Source: Reticulitermes lucifugus
Lineage: Eukaryota; Arthropoda; Insecta; Blattodea; Rhinotermitidae
Length of the DNA stretch: 64,000 nt
Assembly: GCA_026260175.1 (NCBI GenBank)
Contig: JAKCWW010000026.1
Span: 53,977 to 117,976, forward strand
Reading direction: 5' to 3'
In this document: in pieces, positions 43,480 to 54,712 of the stretch
Numbering within the stretch: the first letter of the stretch is position 1
How the letters are laid out: the number at the start of each line of letters is the position of its first letter
Notes under the pieces: generated by a model
What the model saw: the letters and a program-made list of their open reading frames with translations, nothing else
Told to the model about the DNA's origin: nothing
Database searches by the model: none
Position numbers and translations under genes: made by a program

Positions 43480-46203
43480 AAAAAACATCTCAGATTAATT
43501 AGTCCCCGTTTTAACACCAACTACATGATCTCCCGACCATGAAGCAGGATAAACAACAGCCACTCTGTGGTGTTCTTTCGGGTATGGGTCTAATCCATGA
43601 ATACAATAAATAAAGAAGTGAGCAGACGAAAGTCCAGGACCAACGAAAGAAACGTGGTCTCAAAATTAGCAAATACTGCCGATATTATTTCAAATTGCAA
43701 GAATGTTAAATGCTGAGCCAACGATTATGATATCGTGTGACGCATGAACATTAGGGTTGCTGGCTTGTTCCAGCGTAAAAATCCCTCACCGTAACGTTTA
43801 AAGGAGATGTCATGAAACTTAGCTACGTCGAGGCACTGGCATACGATATTTGTGAAGACATTCGAGACGCAGTTCACGTCTAAAATAGGCGTGAAACAAG
43901 AAAACAGGAAAGAAGATCTGTAAAGGTAGCATATGTGACTCAAGTTAGGAAACTGATCTGACTCATGTAAGTGACGCAATTTCCGTTACTATCTCAAATT
44001 TATAAGATCAAGAGCCATAACAATAGCCTCTAACATTTCAGGTTACTTTCTTGCATCCGACCAATTATAATGGTTCTCAGGCTGCCTAATCTCATAGACA
44101 GAAAGGCATAAAGCGGAAACCGCTTTAGCTTTTATTACGGACTTATATTAGTTGTTGAAACTCCTTTTGGGAAAGAGATACCTTACAGGTCAATGAGAGA
44201 ATGAGGTACAGAGAATCAGTTCACAATTTTATGGATTAACAAATAAGTGTCTGCAAATACTTTCTACGTAGATCCTTTCAATTATGCAGTCTGTAAATAA
44301 ATATGATTTAAACAAGATTCCAAATAAAATACCCTTTTCAACAAAGTACAACAATTTCACTAGCCACCAGTTGTCAGTGTTTTTGCAAGGAAGATTCCTT
44401 TTACAAATGTCACGCTATTCAGATAGAAGTTACGTTCAGTACGGTATACCGGACTTTTTGCACCGTCCTACCGTAACATAAAATAACACATACATCCAGA
44501 GTATATTTCCGTGTCTTTTCTATAAATATTATATTGTCGTTAATGAAGCAACACCCAATTTTTTGTTCTTCCAGTACTGCTAAATCCTTATCAGATACAC
44601 CAAAAGTCAATGTGTTAATGAAAAGAAAACAGTTTCTGCACAGTTTACTTCAAAGGCCCTGTCGCTCAATCATTACAATACCACAACTATGTCATTTAAA
44701 ATTAATTTTATCGTATGTCTTGGGGCAACAGGCCAAAATATTGGCACATAATTACGGCAAAGTATTTGGAATGAGTGTTTGATATGAACCAATAAAAAAG
44801 TCAGAAAATTCTAATCTCAGACAGAGAAGCAACTATCAAATACAACTTACAGCTCTTTACTAGTTGACTTTGCAGCTAGCACGACACGATCTTATAGGAA
44901 GGAAGCGTGCCAGACTAGGTGTAAAAGCAAGTAAAAATGAACTAATTGTGGGGGGACAGAATATTTGAAAGGTATTGAATAGAAACCGAATATGTTAGAA
45001 ACAGACACAAGGTAACAATGTAATGATTAATAATGTTGCCTCGTTTTCTAGAATTATGGAACCGGATATCGGCCTGGGTACTGGCCGTAATGACTGACGT
45101 TTTGTGTGGTTTTCTCAGTTTCTTTAATCAAACTCTCTTATATTACAATTCAAATAATTCACGATTCTTGCTTCCATGTGCTTTAAAATGTATGCTGTTC
45201 AGTACTATAAATCTCACGTTATGCGTCAAAATCATCTTTAAATGACCCAAACACTAAAAAATGGAGATGAATGAAGACAACGACCAAGACAAGAAAAGAA
45301 AAGAAAACATGCGGAAATTTTGTGCTGTGATTAGGCACTCTGGTGCTGCGACCATTGTTTGGTCACAGAACTGGCAGTGCTTATAGCCAGCTTTTGTGTA
45401 AGACCACTGGGCGGTGACGCAACTCAATACCTTTGTGTGTCTAGACTCGCGCTGCGCCCATTCATAAAAGAGAGCAGGTTACCCTGTGTGCACCAAAGGG
45501 GAAGAGCCTTGAAGAAGACTATAGCTTCAGTCTATTCTTTTCTGTTACAATATTTAAAAAAATAAACGGTGTCATATTGTGGGCGCTTGGATTATGACGC
45601 CATCTGGTGTAGCAGAAATGTATCAAAGCTTCGGAGGAATGTAACATTTATATCTTTGAGATAGAAGATGGAGTCAGGATTTACCTTTCATCATCTTGAT
45701 TATAGTAACTCCTTGTAAATTATAACATTTATGGTGATTTTTAAAGAACTCAGTGTGGGTTGCAATATCCGCAGAAAAGAACTATTTCTTCCGTCTCTAA
45801 TTAGAACATACATGAAGTATATCTCAGAGCCTTCGTTTCTCCATCTGTGGTATGCATGGTAACCATACCAACTTGTCGATACATTGTAAACCCAGCTGCT
45901 AGTGCAGGTACCACCTGCTGCACATTATGAAACTGTACATTTTGCAAAAACTTGTCATAGGATTCTCGCAGTAAGCACCGACCACTTCAGCTACAGCATT
46001 AACTGACTTTTTTCCTACTATTCCCGCAATGTGTGTCTGTGAAAAAGAACCTGAATATTATATGTAATTTAGATAAATTTCAGTTTTCAACGGCTTAAAT
46101 TTAAAAAATGCACCATTTGCCATTTAGTCATTTGGCCACCCTTTATTGCGTAAAACTATTAGTGTGACGTAACAGAGTGAAAGGAAAGGATTTTTAGCTA
46201 GGG
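43480..46203. other. gene-poor stretch
   Basis: No further exon identified. A piece near 43755-43800 resembles SINE-F on the minus strand (ACGTTACGGTGAGGGA). Frames at 44534-44782 and 45359-45565 match nothing known. TGGTATG and CATACCA form a short palindrome near 45850-45871. Confidence 0.4.
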
Positions 46204-46308
46204 CTATGAACGTCCACTGAATGCTTTCCAGCTTTTGGCGTCAGTAAACGTAACATTCCATACAGTTGAGGCATATTCAAGTATGGGTCTAACTAGTGTT
46301 AAATACAA
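46204..46308 (-). pseudogene. non-LTR reverse transcriptase fragment (Jockey/CR1-like)
   Basis: The minus strand reads LYLTLVRPILEYASTVWN, then VTFTDAKSWKAFSGRS and a stop. LVRPxLEYAS(T/V)VW is a signature of the region after the polymerase palm in Jockey and CR1-like LINEs. It differs from both LINE-1 and LINE-2 here, so a third LINE lineage is represented. Only about 35 codons remain. Confidence 0.75.
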
Positions 46309-46960
46309 AATTAATAAACACAGAAAGGGAGAAAAGAAAAGGGTTATAGTTGGAATTAGGCTCAAAAGACTTACGGACTACGAGAAAATATAATCTATAT
46401 AATAATAATCTGATTAAAGTGAAAGTAACCCATATTAATAACATTGTCATAAGAGCAAGCTGTTCTTTATTTAAATGAAGTTTATTTTAAGAAAAACCTG
46501 TACAAAGAAAGAGTGTTTTCTCTACACTCATTTACAAATTAGATCTTGTCTGATAGAATGGACAGATTTTCGATTGAAATCTTTGAAAGTTCAGGTATTT
46601 ATTTATGATTTTAAATAAGAATATATTTGTTGCCTCTTTCCTTAACATTTCTCTTCATCTTAAAAATACAAATCAGATTTACCTGAGACATTTCATTGCT
46701 GCTGACGCATTTACCAACATCTCACCAGTGAAAACTTAGTACGGGGATGGTCTTATTATTAAATCTCCACTTTGGAACACTTGTCTCTTGGGAAAGCATT
46801 ACAGAGGCTAATAATAATTACAAAGTCCCAACAATTTTTTCAAAACGTTTCTCGTTTCTCTGAGGAAATATTTCTAATTCCCTGTATTTTCTATATTCAA
46901 GAGCTTCGTTTTCACCCATGCATACTTAAGTATGCTGATGAAGTAAGAACCTAATTTTCT
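46309..46960. other. unassigned sequence
   Basis: No gene recognised. Confidence 0.4.
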
Positions 46961-46965
46961 TTCTC

Positions 46966-46998
<33 letters not shown>

Positions 46999-46999
46999 A
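46961..46999. repeat. (TCTG)n(TC)n microsatellite
   Basis: TCTG units pass into a pure TC run. Confidence 0.95.
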
Positions 47000-48608
47000 A
47001 GAAGGAGCTGAAATGTTACTTTCGCTCAGATACACTTAATGGGGAAAAAATTAACAGCACTCTTTACATTTGTAATCACTTTATGGATCTCTAAAGATTA
47101 TTTCCCCTACTTCAATAGAAGAAATATGTTTTGTTTTTGGGGACTTTGAAGATTTGTACAACTCCTAAGCAAATAGTTTTATCAGATATAGGCCCAGATA
47201 AACATAATAAAATACATTTATATTGATAATTATTAAGAACAAAATTTGAATAACTCAATGCCATATTATAAAACAATCACACAATTATTTCTCATTACAT
47301 AAATGTTTGTATTCTGACATACGAAACAATGTTGCAAGAAGTTAATTGCCTATTAATTTCTGTGCTGTGTAACCTCGAACACTGTAATGATCACCACTGT
47401 GTCAACACTGATGGAGCTGTACAGTTTGTTATTAATACAGCCCAATTCTAGTGGCAGTTATCAATTAAATGTTTTGTTTCGCCAGTCCAGCATAAAAATG
47501 ACGCTTATGCCCCATTAATAACGACTATTTTGAATTTCTCCCCGCCATGAACGCTAAACCTACTAGCGCTTCATGGGAGCAGGCGACAAAATGTTTGTGT
47601 TATCAGTCTGCGTGTGTGGCGCTTGCGCATATTTAAAAAAACTTATTTCATTACACCGTATGCAACTTACTGAGGGCTCAACATTTATAAGCTTGTGTCA
47701 ATAGAAAACGCGTGTAGCTTAAAAGTTTAATTCCATCTAAATCAGTTTGTGCCACTGACCGGGTAACAAAGGATAATATGTAACAGCTTCTAATAACATT
47801 AGCCTGTGATTAAAATGAACAGATGTTTTATAAAGCTTTATGATACAAGCTTATCATCTCATGCAGTCGCCATTTTGTTTTGTGATATTTAAAAATTAAG
47901 CATTGAATGTTCCTTATTTTCCGAAGATTGAGACTGAGTGACATTTCAAGACCTCCACTGAGTATTTTCACAAAGTCTTCAGACTGGTATTGCTCGTGAA
48001 CGAACTGAAATACACTAAGGTATTGGAACACAGTTTCCGAGGAAATTGGAAAATTATTGTATAAAATCCAGAATCCTGTAGCTGAATCAGGTAATTAACA
48101 GATCACAGATAGGAACCGCAAATACAGTCTCTTCTTCTGAACACTAAAAGGCTTTTCACGTTTTGAAATAATTGTAATAATACAGACTCCTTCTGAACAA
48201 ATTTAGGATTGCACTCACCACTAAAGGCTACTTCTGAGCACTTTTACTACTAATCATGAGATATCTCGATATCACTGACCTGTCTGTTCTGGTGAACGTG
48301 ATGTTTTGGAATGTCAGTGAGATGAAGGTTTATTCTCATATGTCGGCAGTTCAAGTGGCTTTTCAACAAAGGGAAATGTATTTTATAATGCAAACCTACT
48401 TAGAGACAACACTGTCTTAAAAATCCTATATGTACTCTTGATTTCTGTACTTTGTCCATCGTCTCGTACTGAAAGCACACAAGACACTGTGGAAACACGT
48501 ACAAGAGTGGTTAAGCAACTGCTCAGTTTTATCAGACCGAAAGAGATATTCTTTTGAGGTATGAGATATTTACAACGATGCCTATGATATCATGCAGTAT
48601 GACAGCTC
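47000..48608. other. gene-poor stretch with one weak exon candidate
   Basis: A short hairpin (CCATGAACGCTA near 47544, TAGCGCTTCATGG near 47564) is visible. The minus frame at 47828-48031 includes FVHEQYQSEDFVKILSGGLE after an acceptor-like TGTATTTCAG. Its donor (GAG then GTCTTG) is poor and the family is unknown, so it is not called as an exon. Confidence 0.35.
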
Positions 48609-48740
48609 CGTTATGTCAGAGGATCCTGCTGCCTTCTTCATCGGAGTAAACTATTAAACTACCATGATGATGGGGGTTGCAGGATTCTCTGCCCGATGGA
48701 GAAATTTCTACTATCTTACACGCCGAAACATGTCACAAGA
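48609..48740. repeat. decayed foldback repeat
   Basis: CAGAGGATCCTGCTGCC (48618) and GGTTGCAGGATTCTCTG (48674) are inverted complements. GATGAAGAAGGCAGC on the minus strand and CGAAACATGTC near 48725 resemble hammerhead pieces, but no continuous core survives. Confidence 0.4.
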
Positions 48741-50410
48741 CCGCAATATATCCAGTATATTTCTAATCATTGTGTCTGTTGAGAACCAGTGTTTAAGAAC
48801 AGGCTTTTCTGTCGGACGGAAATAAACAAAGTGACCGAGAGCAGCTTCTCCTATCGAACAACTCGGTAGGTGACTCCCCACCCTTTCACCCGAGGTACAG
48901 GGTAGTAGATTCAGCTTCCGAAACGTCGTGCTTCATTTTGAATAAGAGATGACGGACAAATCCTACAAACCGAGTGACGCTAAGTGTTATACGGTATCAT
49001 CAGAACACTTTATCTGACACAGAAGGAGTTAATTTTGAATGACATTAATGCAGGACAAATTCCAACACTTTTTATCGAGCATGCTATCAATGTAACAACC
49101 TCTTTAATGTAAAGCATGTAGGGCGCTCAGCAGTCAAATTTTCAAAATATTCCGTACATTTAGGACCAAGCTTAGTGGACAATGCCTGATCACCGCATTA
49201 TTGGCAGGTCCGTAAATTCCACTGTCCCACAAACAGGCTAATCATCATCATCATCATCGTCATCACACTGTTTCATGCGGCCAGCTCCATTGGAAGGCTA
49301 CGCTACTGCAGCCATCCATCACGAAGGTTATGCATGACGTAACAGCTGTGCAACACGTCCATACGTCATGCATTCGGCTATAATATGGCGCTTTCCATCC
49401 CTTACTGACACAGGCATTACAACCGATACAGTGTTCAGTGAAAAACGGTCATACATCTCATTAAACTCTTTATGAAGTACATAATATTTAACACAAAAAA
49501 TATGATTATATTTTTAAAGAGCTTAGAATTCTGTGATTGCACATAAAGTAATTCGGAATACAGCATACAAATGTTAAGTAACGTGCAAATTAAAATTCAT
49601 GCGAGTCATCTAGTATCATTAACATAGTTCAATTACAAGTGCTTGACAGCACAGGGCGTAGAAATATGTGTGTCTAAGTAAATGAGCAACTTACAATACG
49701 TACGTAACGGAGAATATCGGAATTCCCACAAGTCACCTACTGTTAGACTAGTGAAAACGTGCGACTTGCAACGAAATGAGGAAGAATTTTAAATGGACAG
49801 AAAATGAATAGTTACAGTATTTAGGTAGAAAAATGACTTAAAGAGCTATAAAAATTAGTTCTTTAGTTCATATTGTGAAAATATGACATAAACCGGAGGA
49901 AGAAGTGCTTCTAATGTAGATGGCTTTCTTGCGACCTACCAACGTAATCAGGTCACTTCAGCGCCTAACAGGACAAAACTCCGTCCATCTTGTTATTATA
50001 GTCTACAAGTTCCTCCGAAACGTCCATGTCAAACTGTGACCCTACATTTTTCACCCGGAAAGTTGCAATCGTAATAATAATAATAATAATAACCTAAAAA
50101 CCTGAAAACCTATCTTCAATTTGTTTATTGCAACTGGTGAAATACTGTAGAGACACAAACACACACACACACATACATATAACGTTAAAATAAGTGCCTG
50201 GAGTTGAAATAATCTACGTAGAACAGATTTTTCTACAGGTTAAGGGACTGGAAAATAAACAGACAACTTTAAGGAGAACAATATAAGGAACTGATAAAAA
50301 GATGGGAATAAGTAATGAAAGCGTGATAAAGGAATGTTATTTGACTGTCCGTATATAAGAAAATAAAAGCAAAGCGGATATTTTGCCCATTAGATCTGCT
50401 CTGTTCTAGA
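48741..50410. other. gene-poor stretch with repeat scraps
   Basis: Isolated CCGAAACGTC pieces near 48915 and 50015 may be remnants of H2 elements. An 11-bp perfect inverted repeat, TGCATGACGTA with TACGTCATGCA, lies at 49331-49372. ATC (49238-49264), AAT (50067-50093) and AC (50156-50176) microsatellites are present. No gene recognised. Confidence 0.45.
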
Positions 50411-50640
50411 ATGTTACGCAGCGTTGAGTGGTAGCTCTGTACCGACGTTTCAGGACAACCTATCGATCCCATCTTCAACAGTCAAGAAGTCTATGAAAAA
50501 AGCTTTTTTTACTTCTTGAACCTTGAAGATGGCACCGATAGATTTTCCCGAAACGTCGGTACAGAATTACCACTCAAAGCTGCATAATATCCCAGAAGAG
50601 CGCAGATCTCGTCTACGTCGCAGCGGAAGCCTCAAATCAC
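50411..50640. mobile_element. foldback element, family H2, copy 2
   Basis: The left arm (ATGTTACGCAGCGTTGAGTG) and right arm (complement of CACTCAAAGCTGCATAATAT) are well matched over about 75 bases. Both carry GTACCGACGTTTC or its complement. Hammerhead-like cores lie at 50440-50485 (minus; TTGAAGATGGGATCG, then CCTGAAACGTC) and 50519-50562 (plus; TTGAAGATGGCACCG, then CCCGAAACGTC). C3 of the core is T in both, which should reduce or abolish cleavage. The right tail resembles copy 1 (AGAAGAGCGCAGATCT). Confidence 0.65.
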
Positions 50641-51239
50641 ACCATTTTGCCCATTCGATTAATTATGATAATGAATATGGACATGAAGCGATATTGAGAA
50701 GTTTGAGACGAAGTATTTCAACGATGATTTGAATGTGACAAAAAAGTGATTTGTTCAGTCATTTCAGAAACTGTTTTGGGAGACAAAGTGTTTATGAGAA
50801 AAGAAAATATAATTTAGAAATATTTATTATAAATACACTGAACATATTCAGTTTAATTATTTTGATAGCAGTAAAGAAAATGCTTTCAAACAAGTTATAA
50901 AATATCAACAGGGCGTAAAATATTTGGCCCCGCTCACTTTGTTACATTCGCTATAAGGTTTCTTCGTATCTTGGCAACAAATTTAAAATAGATCACGCCC
51001 CATTATTATGTTTAGATGGTCAAATATTTCTTCGGTCCTAACTCATACCCCCAGGAAAGACACTTTACCTTTATTTTTGTATCATCAATTTTTTCATCGG
51101 CCTCAGCTCGCATCTCATAGAAAAAGCAGACTGACTCCTTTATAAAGAACAATTACATAAATGTGAATAGGTTTATTACACAACAGTCCGTAATTTTTGC
51201 TCAATCTCAAAAAATCATATTGGACTAACAAATTTAATA
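50641..51239. other. unassigned AT-rich sequence
   Basis: No gene recognised. Confidence 0.4.
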
Positions 51240-51330
51240 CAATCCCTATATATTAAATTTCACAAATATCCTTTTAGTTGGGGTATTGCTGTTCCATACG
51301 GACAGACGGACGGACTGCCGGACTGGAGGA
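51240..51330. repeat. possible dispersed repeat with GACAGACGGAC tract
   Basis: Complement of the layout at 14588: ACGGACAGACGGACGGACTG next to an AAATTTCACAAATATCC segment. Class unknown. Confidence 0.35.
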
Positions 51331-52030
51331 AGTGAAGGAACTAAGAGTAGTTTTTCGGAACCATTTTGTGAATTCGCCTAAAATGGACTTCCAACAGTAT
51401 TTCCAGACAAAACCAATTCGCTGGTGTCCGCGTGTAAAGTCAGCAAATGAGTAAAGGAGGTCACACTCATTAAAGAATACTGGAAACGTGCATTTTTTAC
51501 AAACGCTGATAACTTTATTGCCAGACCTCGTATTACAAATTATTCAAAGGACTCACGTATGCATTGTAGGAGCAAACTACGATAGAGAAAAGTAGACTAG
51601 GAACACACGACGCATATTTTCCTTCAAATTCTATAGGCTAATTTATATCTTGAGGCACAAGATGCTTATACGTTAATAATTAAATAATAATTTTATGACC
51701 CAGTTATATTTATAGTTTCCACTAGCGCAAATTCCAATTAATTTATGTTGTTTGGACAAAATATAATTTTTTTACAACCGTCATGTTTGGGTTTAATATG
51801 CTCACTTACATAGACTAAAGTTTTATAGGTGTGGTGCAGGTACGTTTATGATCTATCTTTTCAAAATACACGTATTTTGAACTCCTAATTCTAACAACTG
51901 AAGAGGCATCGCCATCAAACTGAAAATATCTATTTCGAGGGGGCAATGTTTTGTTGATTTTAAAACTGCGTAATTCTATCTTAAAGAAAACGTCTTTGTA
52001 AGGCTATGAAATCAATTTCAAGACACTGTA
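51331..52030. other. unassigned AT-rich sequence
   Basis: No gene recognised. Confidence 0.4.
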
Positions 52031-52426
52031 TTAAATGGTGCTACTGTACCTTCCACCCCGGGTGTTCGTTAGGCCACCAGAAAAAACATGGTTATTGCTA
52101 GTGGCATGAAGTTTGTATCAAGCATCATAAAACTTTGTCAAGATTCGAATAATTAGATGGGAAGAGGCCTGATGATATCATAAACCATTGCAGGCCTATT
52201 TCCTTTCCTGAAAAGTAAAGCGAAAGCTTACACAACCAGGCGGCCTGCATTTAAGCTGTACATTTTAAATTTCGGGTTGTTTGACGATTTACAAGGCATT
52301 GGTGTAAAGTTTATGCCACTGGCGTAGAGCCCAGTATCAAACAATTTACGTCCTACGATAGGCAATAACAACATACCTAGCGGTAGCGCGATCATGTGAG
52401 GTGGGAGCCACACTAACACCATTTAA
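52031..52426. mobile_element. 388-bp MITE with TTAA target duplication
   Basis: TTAA stands at 52031-52034 and 52423-52426. Between them, left end ATGGTGCTACTGTACCTTCC and the complement of the right end ATGGTGTTAGTGTGGCTCCC form imperfect terminal inverted repeats. Inner matches also occur (TTATTGCTAGTGGCATGAAG on the left against ATACTGGGCTCTACGCCAGT and TGGCATAA on the complement of the right). TTAA duplication is characteristic of piggyBac-like elements, but the terminus is not the usual CCCT type. It is non-coding; the 64-codon minus frame inside is incidental. Confidence 0.75.
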
Positions 52427-52560
52427 TTTTATGTGGCGAAGAGATGTTGGAAGATAGCAAGTAATTTAAGAAAATATATTTGTTTAACGAAAAGAAACAC
52501 CACAGCGTCTGCTCGAAAAATTGTCTTTAGATTTATTTTCGATGGCGATATGTGCTAAAC

Positions 52561-54704
52561 CAGTGGTTTTCAACCTGAGGTACGCGTACCCCCGGGGATA
52601 CGTGAAGACATCTTAGGGGGTACGTAAAATTAAAAAAATATAAATATATTATTTCATGATGAACACTGAATAATCAGGGTCAGATTTAAGGTTAGCCACA
52701 AGAGACCCGGACAAAATGACATGCGATTTGGGAGCGACTTTTTTTTTCTCTCTCTCCTTTATGCGATTCTTATCTGGAAGGCTAGTTTCATTTTATTCCA
52801 CATAGTGTGTTGGAACGTGACTGAACACTATTGAGCGGGATTAACGTTTTCCCTTATACTGTTTTTCACTTCTTTTAACCATGCAATGAGCCTACTTCAA
52901 AATATTGTTGGGAAAATAAAACACAGACGCACTCTTTCGTATTACCTTGTTCTTTGACAATTGCCGCTGCCGGCAAGAGAAACATAGGGAGTGATTGATG
53001 GTTTTATGACTCGGAAATACCGAAATATATTTTTGTAAAAACCCCAAACCTTTTTCCTGGCCTTGCTCTTTCAATTTCATTATTGAAAAATACTCTTTAG
53101 TTTAGTATCACAGCTCCAAAAAGTCGTGTCTCATCTAATTCTGTGATCAGGTTAAGACGGGCGTAAATGTCTACAAGCTTAGTGACGTGTCGAGTCGCGA
53201 TATAAGTATACATACATGTAGTACGTTACCTGCTCTGAATAATGATTATTATTTAATAATTTACTAAGTTAATTTAATTTTACTTGACTTTGCTGTTCCA
53301 TCCTAAAGTCTTTCTGTGGTGTGTGGTAATTGGTGTGAAGTGCAGGTTCGGTTTGTTTACTTGTTGCGCGTATTCGCGAAATTAATCCTAAAATCAGCTG
53401 GCAACACCGCATCATAAACAAACAAAGCTTGGACGCGAAAAAATGACTCCTGATTTACACGAAACACTGAACATTTCTGTGAAAGTGATCACTTTAATCA
53501 AGTCTCGTGCATTGAACTCCCGTCTTTTCAAGAAAATGTGCGAGGAGATGGGATCCACACACACTCAACTCTTGTTGCACATCGAGGTGCGATGGCTGTC
53601 ACGAGGACGCGTGTTGACTCGCCTTTTTGAACTGAAAGACGAAGTAAAGTGTTTCCTCTCAAAATTGAAATCCGATTTGGTTACTTGTTTTGAAGATGAA
53701 GGCTGGTTTTGTCAATTAGCTTATTTGACAGATATTTTCAACAAATTTTATGATCTCAATTTTCAACTCCAAGGCTTTGACAAGAATATTTTTAAAGCGC
53801 TTGAGAAGGTCAAAGGATTTTATAAGAAACTTCTGTTTTGGATTAATTGTGTTAATAATGGGAATGTTGCAGTTTTCCCAACTGTTTTTGAACTCACTAA
53901 ACAAAATGAAGTTAGACTTACTGAGGGCGTTTTAGAAATAATCAAATGCTACTTGGAAAATCTCATGATACAATTTTTTAAATACTTTCCAGAATTTGAG
54001 AGGGAAGGCAATACCCAAGATTGGATTACAAACTCTTTTTATACCACAGCCATCAATCCCTCTGATCTTCCCTTAAAATTAAAAGAAAACCTGCCGGAAA
54101 TGTCCATTGACGGTTCACTGAAAACAAAATTAGAAAATATGTCAAACTGCGACTTTTGGATTGCTGCTCGCAAAGAGTTCAAGGATCTTATTGACGCTGC
54201 CATTTCACACCTCCTGCCATTCCCATCAATGTATTTGTGTGAGCAAGGCTTCTCCGCACTGACATCAATCAAAACGAAAAACAGGAATCGCTTGAACCCA
54301 GAACCAGCTCTGATCCTCGCACTTACGAAGATTCGTCTCCGAATTGAGGTGCTGACGTGCCAGAGATAAGCTCAATCATCTCATTAATAGGTCAGAACCA
54401 CATTAATTAATAATTGATAAAATATTTAATCATAATTTTGCTTTGCGAAAATACCTTTTTTCCTTTATTAATTTTTATATGATAGGAAATAATTTATTTT
54501 TTATTTAATAGCTTGATTCTACTTTTTTCTCTTTTAAAACTTATTATTTAATACATTATTTTGGATGTAATTTATTTAACTTATTTTAGATGTAGATTGT
54601 AGACCATGTAAAACTTGAATTATGCACCAACAACTTTTGGGGGTACAAAGTTGAAGAGAAATTATATCTGGGGGTACGCGAACATAAAAGGTTGAATACC
54701 ACCG
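52561..54704 (+). mobile_element. complete non-autonomous hAT transposon (Buster/ZBED5-like)
   Basis: A perfect 8-bp duplication TGCTAAAC flanks it (52553-52560 and 54705-54712). Terminal inverted repeats are CAGTGGTTTTCAACC and, on the complement of the right end, CGGTGGTATTCAACC (13 of 15). GGGGGTAC-type subterminal motifs occur at both ends (near 52588 and 52616 on the left, 54638 and 54670 on the right), as expected for transposase binding sites. The 2144-bp element carries only the C-terminal half of a transposase (53443-54369), so it looks internally deleted. The exact duplication and open frame suggest a fairly recent insertion. Confidence 0.92.
53443..54369 (+). CDS. hAT-family transposase, C-terminal half (308 aa), N-terminally truncated
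   Basis: The open frame resembles hAT transposases of the Buster group and their domesticated relatives (ZBED5-like). MTPDLHETLNISVKVITLIK is followed by SRALNSRLFKKMCEEMGS and the conserved EVRWLSRGRVLTRLFELKDE near residues 48-67. A helical region leads to the hAT C-terminal dimerisation block LLPFPSMYLCEQGFSAL (257-273) and IKTKNRNRLN. E267 aligns with the conserved Glu of the hAT SERxFS-like motif. Family members are usually 600 residues or more, with a BED zinc finger and two catalytic Asp residues upstream; these are absent. The same frame continues upstream of the ATG for about 17 codons to a stop near 53390, consistent with a deletion junction there. It is not expected to be catalytic alone. 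Confidence 0.9.
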   Translation: MTPDLHETLNISVKVITLIKSRALNSRLFKKMCEEMGSTHTQLLLHIEVRWLSRGRVLTRLFELKDEVKCFLSKLKSDLVTCFEDEGWFCQLAYLTDIFNKFYDLNFQLQGFDKNIFKALEKVKGFYKKLLFWINCVNNGNVAVFPTVFELTKQNEVRLTEGVLEIIKCYLENLMIQFFKYFPEFEREGNTQDWITNSFYTTAINPSDLPLKLKENLPEMSIDGSLKTKLENMSNCDFWIAARKEFKDLIDAAISHLLPFPSMYLCEQGFSALTSIKTKNRNRLNPEPALILALTKIRLRIEVLTCQR

Positions 54705-54712
54705 TGCTAAAC

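Noticed and set aside
43725-43979. 84-codon minus frame as an exon upstream of the 43217 candidate
   Set aside because: Part of it matches SINE-F sequence, and no splice sites frame it.
52892-53080. Minus frame inside the hAT element as an antisense gene
   Set aside because: It lies in the non-coding left part of the transposon and has no family resemblance.
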